DNA of 64,000 bases from Flavobacteriia bacterium (GTDB lineage Bacteria > Bacteroidota > Bacteroidia > Flavobacteriales_D > Crocinitomicaceae), in contig RFQZ01000002.1 in assembly GCA_009924735.1 (NCBI GenBank), forward strand, positions 62,001-126,000. The letters are read 5' to 3'. Below the pieces are notes generated by a model that was not told the origin of the DNA, searched no databases, and saw nothing but the letters and a program-made list of their open reading frames with translations. Positions 26,823-36,942 of the stretch are shown one piece after another (position 1 is the first letter of the stretch; the number at the start of each line of letters is the position of its first letter). Position numbers and translations under genes: made by a program.

Positions 26823-28934
26823 ATGCGATTAAAAGTTATTACCCTCTTGTTTTTAATGCTAACGTCATGGCTACGGGCAGATGAGGGAATGTTAATTCCT
26901 ATGCTGATCAAGGCTTTTGAGTCGGATATGCAAGCAAAAGGCATGAAGCTCACGGCAGAACAAATTTACAGTGTAAACCAAGCAAGTATCAAAGATGCCA
27001 TCTTTCAGTTTGGAGGGGGCTGTACCGCAGAATTGGTTTCAGGTCAAGGACTGCTTTTAACCAATCACCACTGTGGGTATTCGCAAATACAATCGCATTC
27101 AAGCTTAACGAATGATTATTTGAAAAATGGATTTTGGGCCAAAACCAAAACAGACGAATTGTTAAATCCCGGTTTGACGGCAACGCGGATTGTACGCATT
27201 GAAGACTTAACAGACGCGGTACTAAAAAACGCGAAGGACAAATCGGATGTGGCGACCATTGCATTGAACATATCAAACCTTGTGAAAAAGGCCGTAGAAG
27301 GCACGCATTACGAGGCAGAAATTAAGGCATTTGACTACGGGAACGCTTATTATTTAATGGTGAAGGAAGTGTTTAAGGACATCCGTTTTGTGGGTACACC
27401 ACCCAACGCAATTGGCAAATTTGGTGGGGATACCGACAACTGGGTATGGCCAAGACATACGGGAGATTTTTCTGTTTTCAGGGTATATGCCGGTAAGGAC
27501 AACAAGCCAGCTGCTTATGCGCCAGAAAACATACCATACGTTCCTTTACATTTTTTACCCATTTCTTTCCAAAACAGGGAAGAAGGAGATTTTACAATGG
27601 TCTATGGTTTTCCGGGTGTAACCGAACAGCATGTGGTTTCTGAATACTTGAAATTTATCATCGAAAAAGAACGGCCTGCAAGGATTGACATGCGTGACCA
27701 CAGTTTGGAAATCATTGACAACGGGATGAAATCATCAGACCTCATTCGCATTCAATATGCGGCAAAACAAGCTTCCATCGCAAACGCTTGGAAAAAATGG
27801 ATGGGTCAAGTGGAAGGGCTCAAAAATCGGGGGGCATTGGACGAAAAGCGTGCCCAAGAAAAGGAATATACAATCCGGGCGGCGGGAAAGGATGATTGGA
27901 AAAAATATGCAGAGGCCCTGGTAAACCTGAATGCCCTTGTGGGTAAAAATTCCCAAACAGAATTTGAATATGCCATGGGAATTGAATATTTCATGGTGGG
28001 ACCTGAGTATTTTAAATTGCTAAAAGCTACCAATGAATTGGCGACAAATTATGCAGGGTTTGACGAGAAAAAACGAAAGGAAGAAGTTGAAAAAGTAAAA
28101 AACAGAGCCAAAGGATTTTTTAAAAATTACAATGCCAATGTCGATAAAAACATTTTCAGGAGCCTTACAGAAAAATACATGACCTACACGGATACCACCC
28201 TGGAACTATCGTCCGCACAATGGGATCAATTAACTGAACAAATTTATACAAAGTCAATTTTTACAGATTCAGTAAGGTTTTATTCGTTCCTGAAAAAGCT
28301 CTCTTCAAAATCTGCCAAAACCCTACAAAAAGACAAGGGATATCTTCACTATTTCAAATTGTATCCTGCCTTTGAAACGAATACCATTCCTGCGTATAAA
28401 TCTTATCAAACCGAATTAAACCGACTGATGCAAATCTATGTTGAAGGAAAATACGTCATGTTCCCAGATAAAGCCCACTGGCCCGATGCGAATTCAACCC
28501 TTAGGATAACGTATGGAAAACTCGAGGGATCTCAGCCGGTTGATGGGATGAAGTACAAGGAACACACGACCTTGGAGGGCATTATGGCAAAAAACAGAAC
28601 GGGAAATTCAGATTTTGAAATCACACCGAGACTTCGAACGCTTGCTGAATCAAAAAACTATGGGCCTTATGCTCAAGAGGGGGAATTGTGGGTATGTTTT
28701 ACAGGATCAAACCACACAACTGGAGGAAATTCAGGTTCGCCCGTATTGGATGAAAATGGACATCTGATGGGGTTAAACTTCGACAGATCTTGGGAAAGTA
28801 CGATGAGCGATTTCATGTTTGATCCGGCGCGATGCAGAAACATTGTCGTCGACATTCGCTATGTTTTGTGGGTGATGGACATCTATGCCGGTGCGAAGCA
28901 TTTGGTGGATGAAATGACACTAATCAAAGATTAA
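26823..28934 (+). CDS. S46 family peptidase (dipeptidyl-peptidase 7/11 family; DPP11-like specificity residue)
   Basis: NHHCGYSQIQSHSSLTNDYLKNGFWA, GGDTDNWVWPRHTGDFSVFRVY, NHTTGGNSGSPVLDENGHLMGLNFDRSWESTMSDFMFDP. Confidence 0.94.
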   Translation: MRLKVITLLFLMLTSWLRADEGMLIPMLIKAFESDMQAKGMKLTAEQIYSVNQASIKDAIFQFGGGCTAELVSGQGLLLTNHHCGYSQIQSHSSLTNDYLKNGFWAKTKTDELLNPGLTATRIVRIEDLTDAVLKNAKDKSDVATIALNISNLVKKAVEGTHYEAEIKAFDYGNAYYLMVKEVFKDIRFVGTPPNAIGKFGGDTDNWVWPRHTGDFSVFRVYAGKDNKPAAYAPENIPYVPLHFLPISFQNREEGDFTMVYGFPGVTEQHVVSEYLKFIIEKERPARIDMRDHSLEIIDNGMKSSDLIRIQYAAKQASIANAWKKWMGQVEGLKNRGALDEKRAQEKEYTIRAAGKDDWKKYAEALVNLNALVGKNSQTEFEYAMGIEYFMVGPEYFKLLKATNELATNYAGFDEKKRKEEVEKVKNRAKGFFKNYNANVDKNIFRSLTEKYMTYTDTTLELSSAQWDQLTEQIYTKSIFTDSVRFYSFLKKLSSKSAKTLQKDKGYLHYFKLYPAFETNTIPAYKSYQTELNRLMQIYVEGKYVMFPDKAHWPDANSTLRITYGKLEGSQPVDGMKYKEHTTLEGIMAKNRTGNSDFEITPRLRTLAESKNYGPYAQEGELWVCFTGSNHTTGGNSGSPVLDENGHLMGLNFDRSWESTMSDFMFDPARCRNIVVDIRYVLWVMDIYAGAKHLVDEMTLIKD

Positions 28935-28977
28935 ATTATATTTGCGGTAGATAAAACCTACTTTTTAACCTTTTTCA

Positions 28978-30897
28978 ATGAAAAATATCCTTTTCATCGT
29001 TCTTTTAAGTTTTTCTTTTCAATTTCTAGCGAACAAATCCTTGTTGGTGTTAAATCCAGTCACCAAAAGAATAGAAGGAAATTTGGTAGACTATAAAACC
29101 AAAAATCCTGCGGAGAAGGTAAAGCTTATCTTGATATCGGAAGATAAAAAAGTGTTTAAAGCGGAAACAAACGGCGATGGTAAATTTGTATTTAAAAATG
29201 TCCCAATTGGAACGTCAACCCTGATGATCAAGGACAAAGATTATCGCAACGATACCCTTAAGGTTTTTCAAACCAACCCAGGAGAACACCTTATTCATTA
29301 TTCATTTAGTACCAAAGAACCTTTTACGGCCAATTTAAAAGTCACATGGATGTTCAATTGGGGGGATCGAACCGTGTATAAAAATGGAAAGAAAATCATC
29401 CAAGAACATTACTACTCACACCTCACGGCGAAAATTGTTTTGATCATCTATGGTGTTTGTTTGGTCTTGATTTTCTTCTACAGCGTCATCCAACTTAATT
29501 TGGCCATTGCCTACCGAAAGTCTAAACGCAGAAAGAAGTTGCCGATGCCACACTTTGACATTGAAAACGCACCCAAGGTAACCATTCAGTTGCCCATGTA
29601 CAATGAATTGTATGTTGCCGAAAGAATCATTGAATCCGCTTCAAAATTATCCTATCCTTTGGATAAATTACACATCCAAGTGTTGGATGATTCTACCGAT
29701 GAAACCAAGGATATCATTGCGAAAAAAGTGGCGGAAATTGCAGCCAAAGGAATCAACATTAAGCACATTCACAGAACGGACCGCACAGGATACAAAGCGG
29801 GGGCGTTGGACGCTGCCATGGATCAAGTCGAAGGAGAATTTATTGCCATTTTTGATGCGGATTTTGTCCCGGATGAGAATTTCTTGCTTCGCACCATGCC
29901 TTATTTCGGCAATGAAAACATTGGCGTTGTACAAACACGTTGGGGACATCTCAATAAGAAATATTCTTTGTTGACGGAACTTCAAGCTTTTGGATTAAAC
30001 GGCCATTTTGCCATCGAACAGGAGGGAAGGAATTCTTCTGGACATTTTATAAATTTCAATGGTACGGCAGGAATTTGGAGGAAAAAGTGCATCGAAGATG
30101 CTGGGGGTTGGGAACATGATACCATCACGGAAGACTTAGACCTAAGCTACAGGGCACAAATGAAAGGGTGGAAGTTTCAATATTTAGAAGAGGTAGAATC
30201 TCCAGCAGAATTACCCATCACCATGTCCGCGCTGAAAAGTCAACAACACAGATGGATGAAAGGAGGGGCGGAGTGCTTTATTAAAATGAGACGACGTTTA
30301 CTGACTTCACCTGGGGTTAAGTTCTCTGACAGGGTGCATGGCTTTGCCCATTTATTCAACTCAACCGTTTTTGTCTTTATCCTTATTCTCTCCATCTTGA
30401 GCATGGTGATTTTGCACATCAAAGACTCCTTTTCAGACTTGAATTACTTTATCCAGTTTGGTGCGTTTTTCCTTTCGAGTTCAGTGTTTTTGGCGTTCTA
30501 TTATTGGACCTCATACCGAGATAAAACAGGTAAATTCTTCTCGGATCTTTTTCACTTTATCGCAAGGTTCATTCAGTTTCTTACGGTTTCCATGGCACTT
30601 TCCCTTAGCAATGCGGTCGCTGTGATTGAGGGCTACCTCCGAATCAAAAGTTCTTTTGTGAGAACCCCTAAATTCAATGTGGCACAAAAAGACGAATTTA
30701 CAGGGAATAAATACGACAAGAAAAGCCTCTCCATCATCAATTTGGCAGAAGGATTTTTTATGTTAGCCTTTGGATTTACAGCGGTTAATCGACTGATTCA
30801 CGGTGATTTGGGTATGGTGCCTTTCCACCTGATGTTGGCCATCGGGTATGGTGTTGTTTTCTTTAGTACCCTGAATGAAGTGCGTACAAAAAGATAA
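28978..30897 (+). CDS. Membrane glycosyltransferase family 2 (cellulose synthase-like) with N-terminal carboxypeptidase-regulatory-like domain
   Basis: VTIQLPMYNELYVAERIIES, DADF, TEDLDLSYRAQMKGW, QQHRWMKGG; N-terminal KRIEGNLVDYKTKNPAEKVKLILISEDKKVFKAETNGDGKFVFKNVPIGTSTLMI. Confidence 0.9.
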   Translation: MKNILFIVLLSFSFQFLANKSLLVLNPVTKRIEGNLVDYKTKNPAEKVKLILISEDKKVFKAETNGDGKFVFKNVPIGTSTLMIKDKDYRNDTLKVFQTNPGEHLIHYSFSTKEPFTANLKVTWMFNWGDRTVYKNGKKIIQEHYYSHLTAKIVLIIYGVCLVLIFFYSVIQLNLAIAYRKSKRRKKLPMPHFDIENAPKVTIQLPMYNELYVAERIIESASKLSYPLDKLHIQVLDDSTDETKDIIAKKVAEIAAKGINIKHIHRTDRTGYKAGALDAAMDQVEGEFIAIFDADFVPDENFLLRTMPYFGNENIGVVQTRWGHLNKKYSLLTELQAFGLNGHFAIEQEGRNSSGHFINFNGTAGIWRKKCIEDAGGWEHDTITEDLDLSYRAQMKGWKFQYLEEVESPAELPITMSALKSQQHRWMKGGAECFIKMRRRLLTSPGVKFSDRVHGFAHLFNSTVFVFILILSILSMVILHIKDSFSDLNYFIQFGAFFLSSSVFLAFYYWTSYRDKTGKFFSDLFHFIARFIQFLTVSMALSLSNAVAVIEGYLRIKSSFVRTPKFNVAQKDEFTGNKYDKKSLSIINLAEGFFMLAFGFTAVNRLIHGDLGMVPFHLMLAIGYGVVFFSTLNEVRTKR

Positions 30898-30909
30898 TCC
30901 CTGTTCGAC

Positions 30910-31383
30910 ATGAAGGTGAAAATCCTAACCATAGGAAAAACATCCTTTCCCGCATTGGTGGAAATGGAAAATGAATACCAGAAACGCCTCAAGCATTACA
31001 TACCCTTGGAACGATTGGATCTTCCGGATGTAAAAAATGCACGTTCCCTGTCCCACGAACAAATCAAGGTAAAAGAAGGAGAATTGTTTCTTGCAAAAAT
31101 TAATGACGATGATACCCTTGTTCTATTAGATGAGCATGGTAAATTGATGGATTCCGTAGGTTTTTCAAATTTTATTGGGTCACGCCAAGATTCAAGTACA
31201 AAGTCTTTGGTATTTTGCATTGGAGGTGCATTTGGATTTTCAGATGCGGTGAAATCACGCGCCAACGAACTTGTTTCCCTTTCCAAGATGACTTTCTCGC
31301 ATCAGTTGGTGAGAACGATTTTCCTAGAACAGCTGTACCGCGCTTGCACAATACGAAAAGGAGAAAAGTACCACCACAGTTAA
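30910..31383 (+). CDS. rlmH: 23S rRNA (pseudouridine(1915)-N(3))-methyltransferase
   Basis: LVFCIGGAFGFSDAVKSRANELVSLSKMTFSHQLVRTIFLEQLYRACTIRKGEKYHHS. Confidence 0.95.
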   Translation: MKVKILTIGKTSFPALVEMENEYQKRLKHYIPLERLDLPDVKNARSLSHEQIKVKEGELFLAKINDDDTLVLLDEHGKLMDSVGFSNFIGSRQDSSTKSLVFCIGGAFGFSDAVKSRANELVSLSKMTFSHQLVRTIFLEQLYRACTIRKGEKYHHS

Positions 31384-31403
31384 GGAATCACTATCTTTGA
31401 TTT

Positions 31404-32729
31404 GTGAATCAATTCGATGGACTTTTTTCCCTGACTGACCTTTTTAGCGTCGTGCTTTGGCTGATCCTTCTGGGTTTTTTGGTCCGATTCATAAAAGCAA
31501 GCTTCCCGAGCGAGAAATTATCCAAGTATTTTTATCCAGGCTTGGCTTTTAAAATAGGAATGGCCTTGGTGTTTTCTGTGGTATACCTATTTATCCTAGA
31601 TGGCGGTGATGTTGTAGCCTACTGGGAAAGTGCGGGCTGTTTAAACCGTTTGTTTTTGTCCAATCCTTCTGGATATTTGGATGAAGTATTTAATTCGAAT
31701 AAACTCCTAGGAATTACTTACCATTTCAACCACGAAACAGGTTATCCACCCGGGTGGATCTGGAGAGAATTAGAAGCATGGAATGCGGCCAAATTGATTT
31801 CCTTAATTTCCATCCTATCGTTTAACAGCTTTTGGGCAGCTACGTTGATCATTGCTACGTTAGCTTTCTCAATTTCTTGGGTGCTTTCAGTTTGGCTTTC
31901 TGACCATGAATCGTTTTCCGAAAAGTCCATAGCTTTTGCGTTCCTTTTTTTTCCTTCGGTCGCATTTTGGTCCTCCGGTATTAACAAAGACACCATCATC
32001 TACATTTCCGCTTTGTTTACCATTTACCTGCTTTTTTCTATCTTAAAAGATTACTCGAAATGGCCCGTTAGACGAATTTTCTTCATCCTGATTTCCTTGT
32101 ACATCCTCTATTATTTAAGGCATTTCATTGCCATCGCCATCGTTATCCCATTTGGACTCGCATTGGCTACACGTTATGGCAATTCCTTGCGTGGGAAAGG
32201 TTTTGTTCGGATAGTATTCATTTCTTTTGTTTATGTGGCCGCATTGATATCTTTATATTTTTTGTTCAATGCCTCCCAAACACAAGCCTTAATTGCGGAA
32301 GCACAAATTACCCAATCTGATTTCAGCAACAACCCACTTTATACCGGTGCACGATATGAATTGGCGCAGACAGATGCATCCTTGGTAAGTTTTATATCCA
32401 TTTTTCCAAGCGCCTTGTTTGTTTCACTTTACAGGCCTTTCATCACGGAATCTTTAAGTGTCAACTTTATCATGAATGGCATTGAAAGTTTGTTGCTTAT
32501 TTTTTATTCCCTAACCTACCTGTTTAACCGTAAACTGGTTGCCAATGTTAATAAACTTTTAACCAGTGAATTTGGGGTTTATGCACTTGTTTTTGTCATG
32601 ATTGTTGGTTTTATGGCTGGGTATACATCCATTCTTTTCGGGGTTTTGGTGCGCATTCGATCGATTGTTTTACCTTTCTTTTTTCTCATTCTGTCGTATC
32701 GGACATCTAACAAAATTTTAAGCGAATAA
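31404..32729 (+). CDS. Multi-pass membrane protein (possible polysaccharide-related EpsG/Wzy-like; function unassigned)
   Basis: About 9-10 hydrophobic segments; conserved-looking FFPSVAFWSSGINKDTIIYISALFTIYLL; lies between GT2/rlmH and asnB. Confidence 0.55.
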   Translation: MNQFDGLFSLTDLFSVVLWLILLGFLVRFIKASFPSEKLSKYFYPGLAFKIGMALVFSVVYLFILDGGDVVAYWESAGCLNRLFLSNPSGYLDEVFNSNKLLGITYHFNHETGYPPGWIWRELEAWNAAKLISLISILSFNSFWAATLIIATLAFSISWVLSVWLSDHESFSEKSIAFAFLFFPSVAFWSSGINKDTIIYISALFTIYLLFSILKDYSKWPVRRIFFILISLYILYYLRHFIAIAIVIPFGLALATRYGNSLRGKGFVRIVFISFVYVAALISLYFLFNASQTQALIAEAQITQSDFSNNPLYTGARYELAQTDASLVSFISIFPSALFVSLYRPFITESLSVNFIMNGIESLLLIFYSLTYLFNRKLVANVNKLLTSEFGVYALVFVMIVGFMAGYTSILFGVLVRIRSIVLPFFFLILSYRTSNKILSE

Positions 32730-32732
32730 ACC

Positions 32733-34616
32733 ATGTGTGGACTTTCAGGCATCATTGACCTTACAGGAACTTCTAACGAAGCGATTTTGTTAAAAATGGG
32801 AACCGCTTTATCCCATCGTGGCCCTGACTTTGGAAATCAATTTTCACAGCAGGTAGGTTCCGTTTACGTAGGAATGGCACATCGAAGGCTCTCCGTAATT
32901 GACACCTCAGAGAACAGTCATCAACCCATGCATTGGGAACACCTAACCCTTGTTTACAATGGAGAGATTTACAATTTCAACGAGATTAAAAATCTGCTCA
33001 AAGACAAAGGGCATCAATTTACCACTGGATCGGACACCGAGGTAATCCTTCATGCATTTGGCGAATGGGGACCCGATTTTATTCATAAGTGTAAAGGGAT
33101 GTTTGTCATTTGCCTCTACGATCGAAACAAACAGGCGTTTTACATATTTAGGGATCGTGTGGGTGTTAAACCCCTGTATTATTACCTCCATAACGGGCTG
33201 TTTTTGTTTGCCTCTGAGCTGAAAAGTTTTCACCAACACCCGGGTTTTGTCAAAGAAATTTGTTTTCAAGGTCTTGCCCGTTTTATGCAATATGGCAATG
33301 TCCCAGCGCCTTTGTCCATCTTCAAAAACACCTTCAAATTGATGCCAGGTACTTTCATGAAAATAAAGGTGGAAACGTTGCGAATGGACCTTGAAACCTA
33401 TTGGAAAGTAGATTCTTTTTACCAAGCACCAAAATTAAATTTGGGTTTCGAAGAAGCCAAAGAAAAAACAAAAACCCTTCTCGAAGCTTCTGTGCTCGCA
33501 CGCATGGTTTCTGATGTCCCCGTTGGTTTGTTTTTGTCCAGTGGTTACGACAGCACCACTACCGCAGCCATCCTTCAGCAGCATCAAACTTCCCCTCTTA
33601 AAACCTATACAGTATCGGTTCCGAACATTGGACTAAACGAAGGGCCTAAAGCAAAGAAAATCGCATCCTTTTTGGGGTGTGATCACACCGAAATTTCTTG
33701 CGAAGTAACTGAAGCGATTGACATCATTGACCAATTGCCCACGCTGTTCGACGAACCTTTTGGTGACAGCAGTGCGATTCCAACTTTCTTGGTTGCCAAG
33801 TATGCGCAAAAGGAAATAAAGGTCGCCTTAAGCGCAGATGGGGGTGATGAAATTTTTGGGGGTTACAATCGGTATCAGTATTATTTTAAAATCCCTCAGG
33901 TTCTTAAAAACATTCCAAAACCACTCGGAAAGGCCATCGCGTTCGGCATAAAACAGTCTCTTCCCATCCTCAGTAAGGTTGCAATCAATGAATTGAGCAT
34001 TCAACGGCTCTCTAAATTTTCAGGGTTGTTCTCCGATTTTTCAACCGATCATTACCTGGATTCCATGACCAAAGCCATCCAAGATGATGCATTGCATCTC
34101 TACCTGAAGTCCTTTGAAGTCCCGTTGGAAATGCAAAAACTAAGCGGTTTATCTTCTCCTTTAAGTGAATTGATGTGGAACGATTTCACCAACTACCTTC
34201 CCAACGACATTCTTCATAAAGTTGACCGCGCTACGATGGCCGTCGGTTTGGAAGGCAGAGAGCCCTTTTTAGATCATGAACTGATTGCTTTCATGGCGCA
34301 AATTCCAGATGCGTTTAAATGCAACGCAAATGAAACCAAGATTTTGCTTAAATCCATCGCCCATGACATGGTCCCAAAAAACCTATTGGAAGGTCCCAAA
34401 AAAGGGTTTGCCATTCCGATTAATGAATGGATGCGAACAAAATTAAGCGATCGCTTAAAACAATTTTCGGAAACGGATTTTCTTGTGAAACAAGGAATTT
34501 TTAACCCGCCCATCCTACAAAAAATGATTCAGTCCTTCCTCAATGGAAACAATGGAGAGGGATTGAAAACGTGGTATTTTCTAACTTTTCAAATGTGGTA
34601 TTCAAAATGGATGTAA
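32733..34616 (+). CDS. asnB: Asparagine synthase (glutamine-hydrolysing)
   Basis: MCGLSGIIDLTG N-terminal Cys, LSHRGPDFGN, YNGEIYNF, VPVGLFLSSGYDST, SADGGDEIFGGYNRY, REPFLDHELIAFM. Confidence 0.93.
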   Translation: MCGLSGIIDLTGTSNEAILLKMGTALSHRGPDFGNQFSQQVGSVYVGMAHRRLSVIDTSENSHQPMHWEHLTLVYNGEIYNFNEIKNLLKDKGHQFTTGSDTEVILHAFGEWGPDFIHKCKGMFVICLYDRNKQAFYIFRDRVGVKPLYYYLHNGLFLFASELKSFHQHPGFVKEICFQGLARFMQYGNVPAPLSIFKNTFKLMPGTFMKIKVETLRMDLETYWKVDSFYQAPKLNLGFEEAKEKTKTLLEASVLARMVSDVPVGLFLSSGYDSTTTAAILQQHQTSPLKTYTVSVPNIGLNEGPKAKKIASFLGCDHTEISCEVTEAIDIIDQLPTLFDEPFGDSSAIPTFLVAKYAQKEIKVALSADGGDEIFGGYNRYQYYFKIPQVLKNIPKPLGKAIAFGIKQSLPILSKVAINELSIQRLSKFSGLFSDFSTDHYLDSMTKAIQDDALHLYLKSFEVPLEMQKLSGLSSPLSELMWNDFTNYLPNDILHKVDRATMAVGLEGREPFLDHELIAFMAQIPDAFKCNANETKILLKSIAHDMVPKNLLEGPKKGFAIPINEWMRTKLSDRLKQFSETDFLVKQGIFNPPILQKMIQSFLNGNNGEGLKTWYFLTFQMWYSKWM

Positions 34617-35668
34617 ACAGAACACTTTCCTTTCAAAAACATGAATTAACCTTCAAAATTCCGGGTGGTACCAGCAGAGGGGTGATGCACAAGAAGAAAC
34701 TGTGGTTGCTTTCCTTACAAGATAATGGGAACATTGGCATCGGAGAATGCAGCATCATTGAAGGACTTTCCCCGGATTATGAAAATGACCAGCAGTATGA
34801 AAAAGAGTTGACAGATTTTGTAATTGCATTCCTTAAGGTGAAGGAACCTTTGGTTACCTTGTACGAAAACCTTACGCATTTTTTCCCCAAACTGTTAAAA
34901 TTCCCTTCCCTGTGTTTTGGAATAGAGGGGGCAATTTTAGACCTATTGTCCTCAACGAAAGGGGTGCTTTTTGACAATTCTTTTACCCAAGGTAAACGTT
35001 CCATCCCGATCAATGGGCTCATTTGGATGGGAACCATCGAATTTATGAATGCCCAAACCCAACGAAAACTTGACGAAGGATATTCGGTCCTGAAATATAA
35101 AATCGGCACCATGGATTGGGACGCCGAATTGAAGATGCTAACCGATTTACGCGCTCGCTTCCCGAAGGAAAAACTCACTGTGCGCGTAGATGCCAATGGA
35201 GCATTTAAGCGGTCAAATGTGTTTGATGTCCTCGAAGCTTTACGCAATTTAGACGTCCACTCCATCGAACAACCTTCTGGCGTTTCAGACCCTCTGCTTT
35301 TGGCAGAATTGGCGACTTTAAACATCGTTCCCATTGCCCTCGACGAATCTTTAATTGGATGTTCAGGCATTGAATCCAAAACCAAACTGTTGGAAACGAT
35401 TAAACCTCAATACATTATTTTAAAACCAAGTTTACATGGAGGCATCCGCGGTGCACAAGAATGGATACAATTGGCTGAAAGTTTAGGGATAGGGTGGTGG
35501 CTAACCTCGGCTTTAGAATCGAATGTTGGTTTGAATGTTATTGCGCAGCTTGCAGGAGCCTACTCCGATTTACTGCCTCAAGGTTTGGGTACAGGCGGGG
35601 TGTTTGAGACAAATTTCCCAACGAATTTAGACCTAAGAAGCGGAGAAATGTGGTATGCTATTTCTTAG
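34607..35668 (+). CDS. menC: o-succinylbenzoate synthase / enolase-superfamily enzyme
   Basis: LKYKIGTMDW, VDANGAF, SIEQP, ALDESL, ILKPSLHGG, WWLTSALESNVGLNVIAQ; ORF listed from 34571 but start likely ATG at 34607. Confidence 0.82.
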   Translation: MDVNRTLSFQKHELTFKIPGGTSRGVMHKKKLWLLSLQDNGNIGIGECSIIEGLSPDYENDQQYEKELTDFVIAFLKVKEPLVTLYENLTHFFPKLLKFPSLCFGIEGAILDLLSSTKGVLFDNSFTQGKRSIPINGLIWMGTIEFMNAQTQRKLDEGYSVLKYKIGTMDWDAELKMLTDLRARFPKEKLTVRVDANGAFKRSNVFDVLEALRNLDVHSIEQPSGVSDPLLLAELATLNIVPIALDESLIGCSGIESKTKLLETIKPQYIILKPSLHGGIRGAQEWIQLAESLGIGWWLTSALESNVGLNVIAQLAGAYSDLLPQGLGTGGVFETNFPTNLDLRSGEMWYAIS

Positions 35669-36608
35669 CACATGATTCGACCTCGTCACACCGGGAATAT
35701 ACATAATCGTGTAACATCCATTGCGCAGCCAGGACAAGTTGACTGTAATTTTGGGAGTTGTTTCCAAAACTTGCAGCGCTGGTCACCCACATTTTTTGGA
35801 TCAACTCTTTTGAACCTGCTTGTGGATTAATTCGGGAGACCACCGCAGCAACATTTTGAGCTCCGGCATGATAGACATGCATGACCAACAATCGAAACCA
35901 AAGGTCATTTTCCGAATAACTTAATCCATATTGGCTTACTATTTTTTTTGCCGAAGGGATGCATGAAGTTTTGATGAGCTGGCTCGCGGCATACGCACTT
36001 CGATCAAAAAGGGCGCGTTCATCTTTCGTAGCATTCACAATCAAACCGTAATTTTTTGCAACAGAAGGCATCAGCTGAAACGGTCCATAGGCACCACTCA
36101 CAGATTTTTTAAGTTGGGCAGGGCTTTCGATTAACAATATGGCTTGTGCATACCAAGGGTCAACATGATTGTTTTCAAATGCCTCAATTCCTTTCCCCAA
36201 GGAAGGATACACTTCATGAAAACGATAGAAGTCACTTTTACCGGTCGTAATGTAAATGTTTTCGTTCGAATCCAATCCATTCGCTTTCCGGATGTCCTTT
36301 TTGTACATCTCCTTTTCAATTTCAGATTTTGAATGCCAAGCCTTGATACTCATTTGATCTACAATCAATCTGTTTTTGGCAACGTTTACCAAACAAGTAT
36401 CCGGAGATAAAGTCATGATTCGTTTCCAAAATTTTGGTTGTGGTAACTCTGTCCACCGGTCCTCAAACAAGGCGTCTGCACCCATGATCGTGTTCAAGGT
36501 ACTTTTTGTTTTTACCCTAATTTGTTCGTGGGACCAACTTTGACCTAGCGTGTTAAACAAAGGGATACTTAAAACCATGGAGAGAATGACAATTCCTTTT
36601 TTTTGCAT
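35658..36608 (-). CDS. Lytic transglycosylase domain-containing protein
   Basis: AQAILLIESPAQLKKSVSGAYGPFQLMPSVAKNYGLIV (SLT-like ESP/ GPFQLMP), HAGAQNVAAVV; signal peptide. Confidence 0.82.
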   Translation of the reverse strand: MQKKGIVILSMVLSIPLFNTLGQSWSHEQIRVKTKSTLNTIMGADALFEDRWTELPQPKFWKRIMTLSPDTCLVNVAKNRLIVDQMSIKAWHSKSEIEKEMYKKDIRKANGLDSNENIYITTGKSDFYRFHEVYPSLGKGIEAFENNHVDPWYAQAILLIESPAQLKKSVSGAYGPFQLMPSVAKNYGLIVNATKDERALFDRSAYAASQLIKTSCIPSAKKIVSQYGLSYSENDLWFRLLVMHVYHAGAQNVAAVVSRINPQAGSKELIQKMWVTSAASFGNNSQNYSQLVLAAQWMLHDYVYSRCDEVESCAKK

Positions 36609-36687
36609 GGGTGAATTTACAGATTATTTGTCACCTCACTTTTCTTATCCACGGTATTTACAAACATTGCTTTTTTAATCCTTAACT

Positions 36688-36942
36688 TTGAAAATGTCCG
36701 TATTTCGAAAGATTGCCATATTTCCTTTTCTATTGTTGGTGAAAGGGTATCAGTATTTAATTTCGCCCTTATTTCCTCCCAGTTGCAGGTTTACACCCAC
36801 GTGTTCCACCTACATGATTGAATCTTTAAAAGAATGGGGATTGATCAAAGGCACATGGTTAGGATTGCGTAGAATTTCAAAATGCCATCCCTGGGGTGGC
36901 CATGGTCACGACCCCGTTCCTAAAAGGAAGCCGACTCTTTGA
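36688..36942 (+). CDS. yidD: Membrane protein insertion efficiency factor YidD
   Basis: [60 protein letters not shown]. Confidence 0.96.
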   Translation: MKMSVFRKIAIFPFLLLVKGYQYLISPLFPPSCRFTPTCSTYMIESLKEWGLIKGTWLGLRRISKCHPWGGHGHDPVPKRKPTL

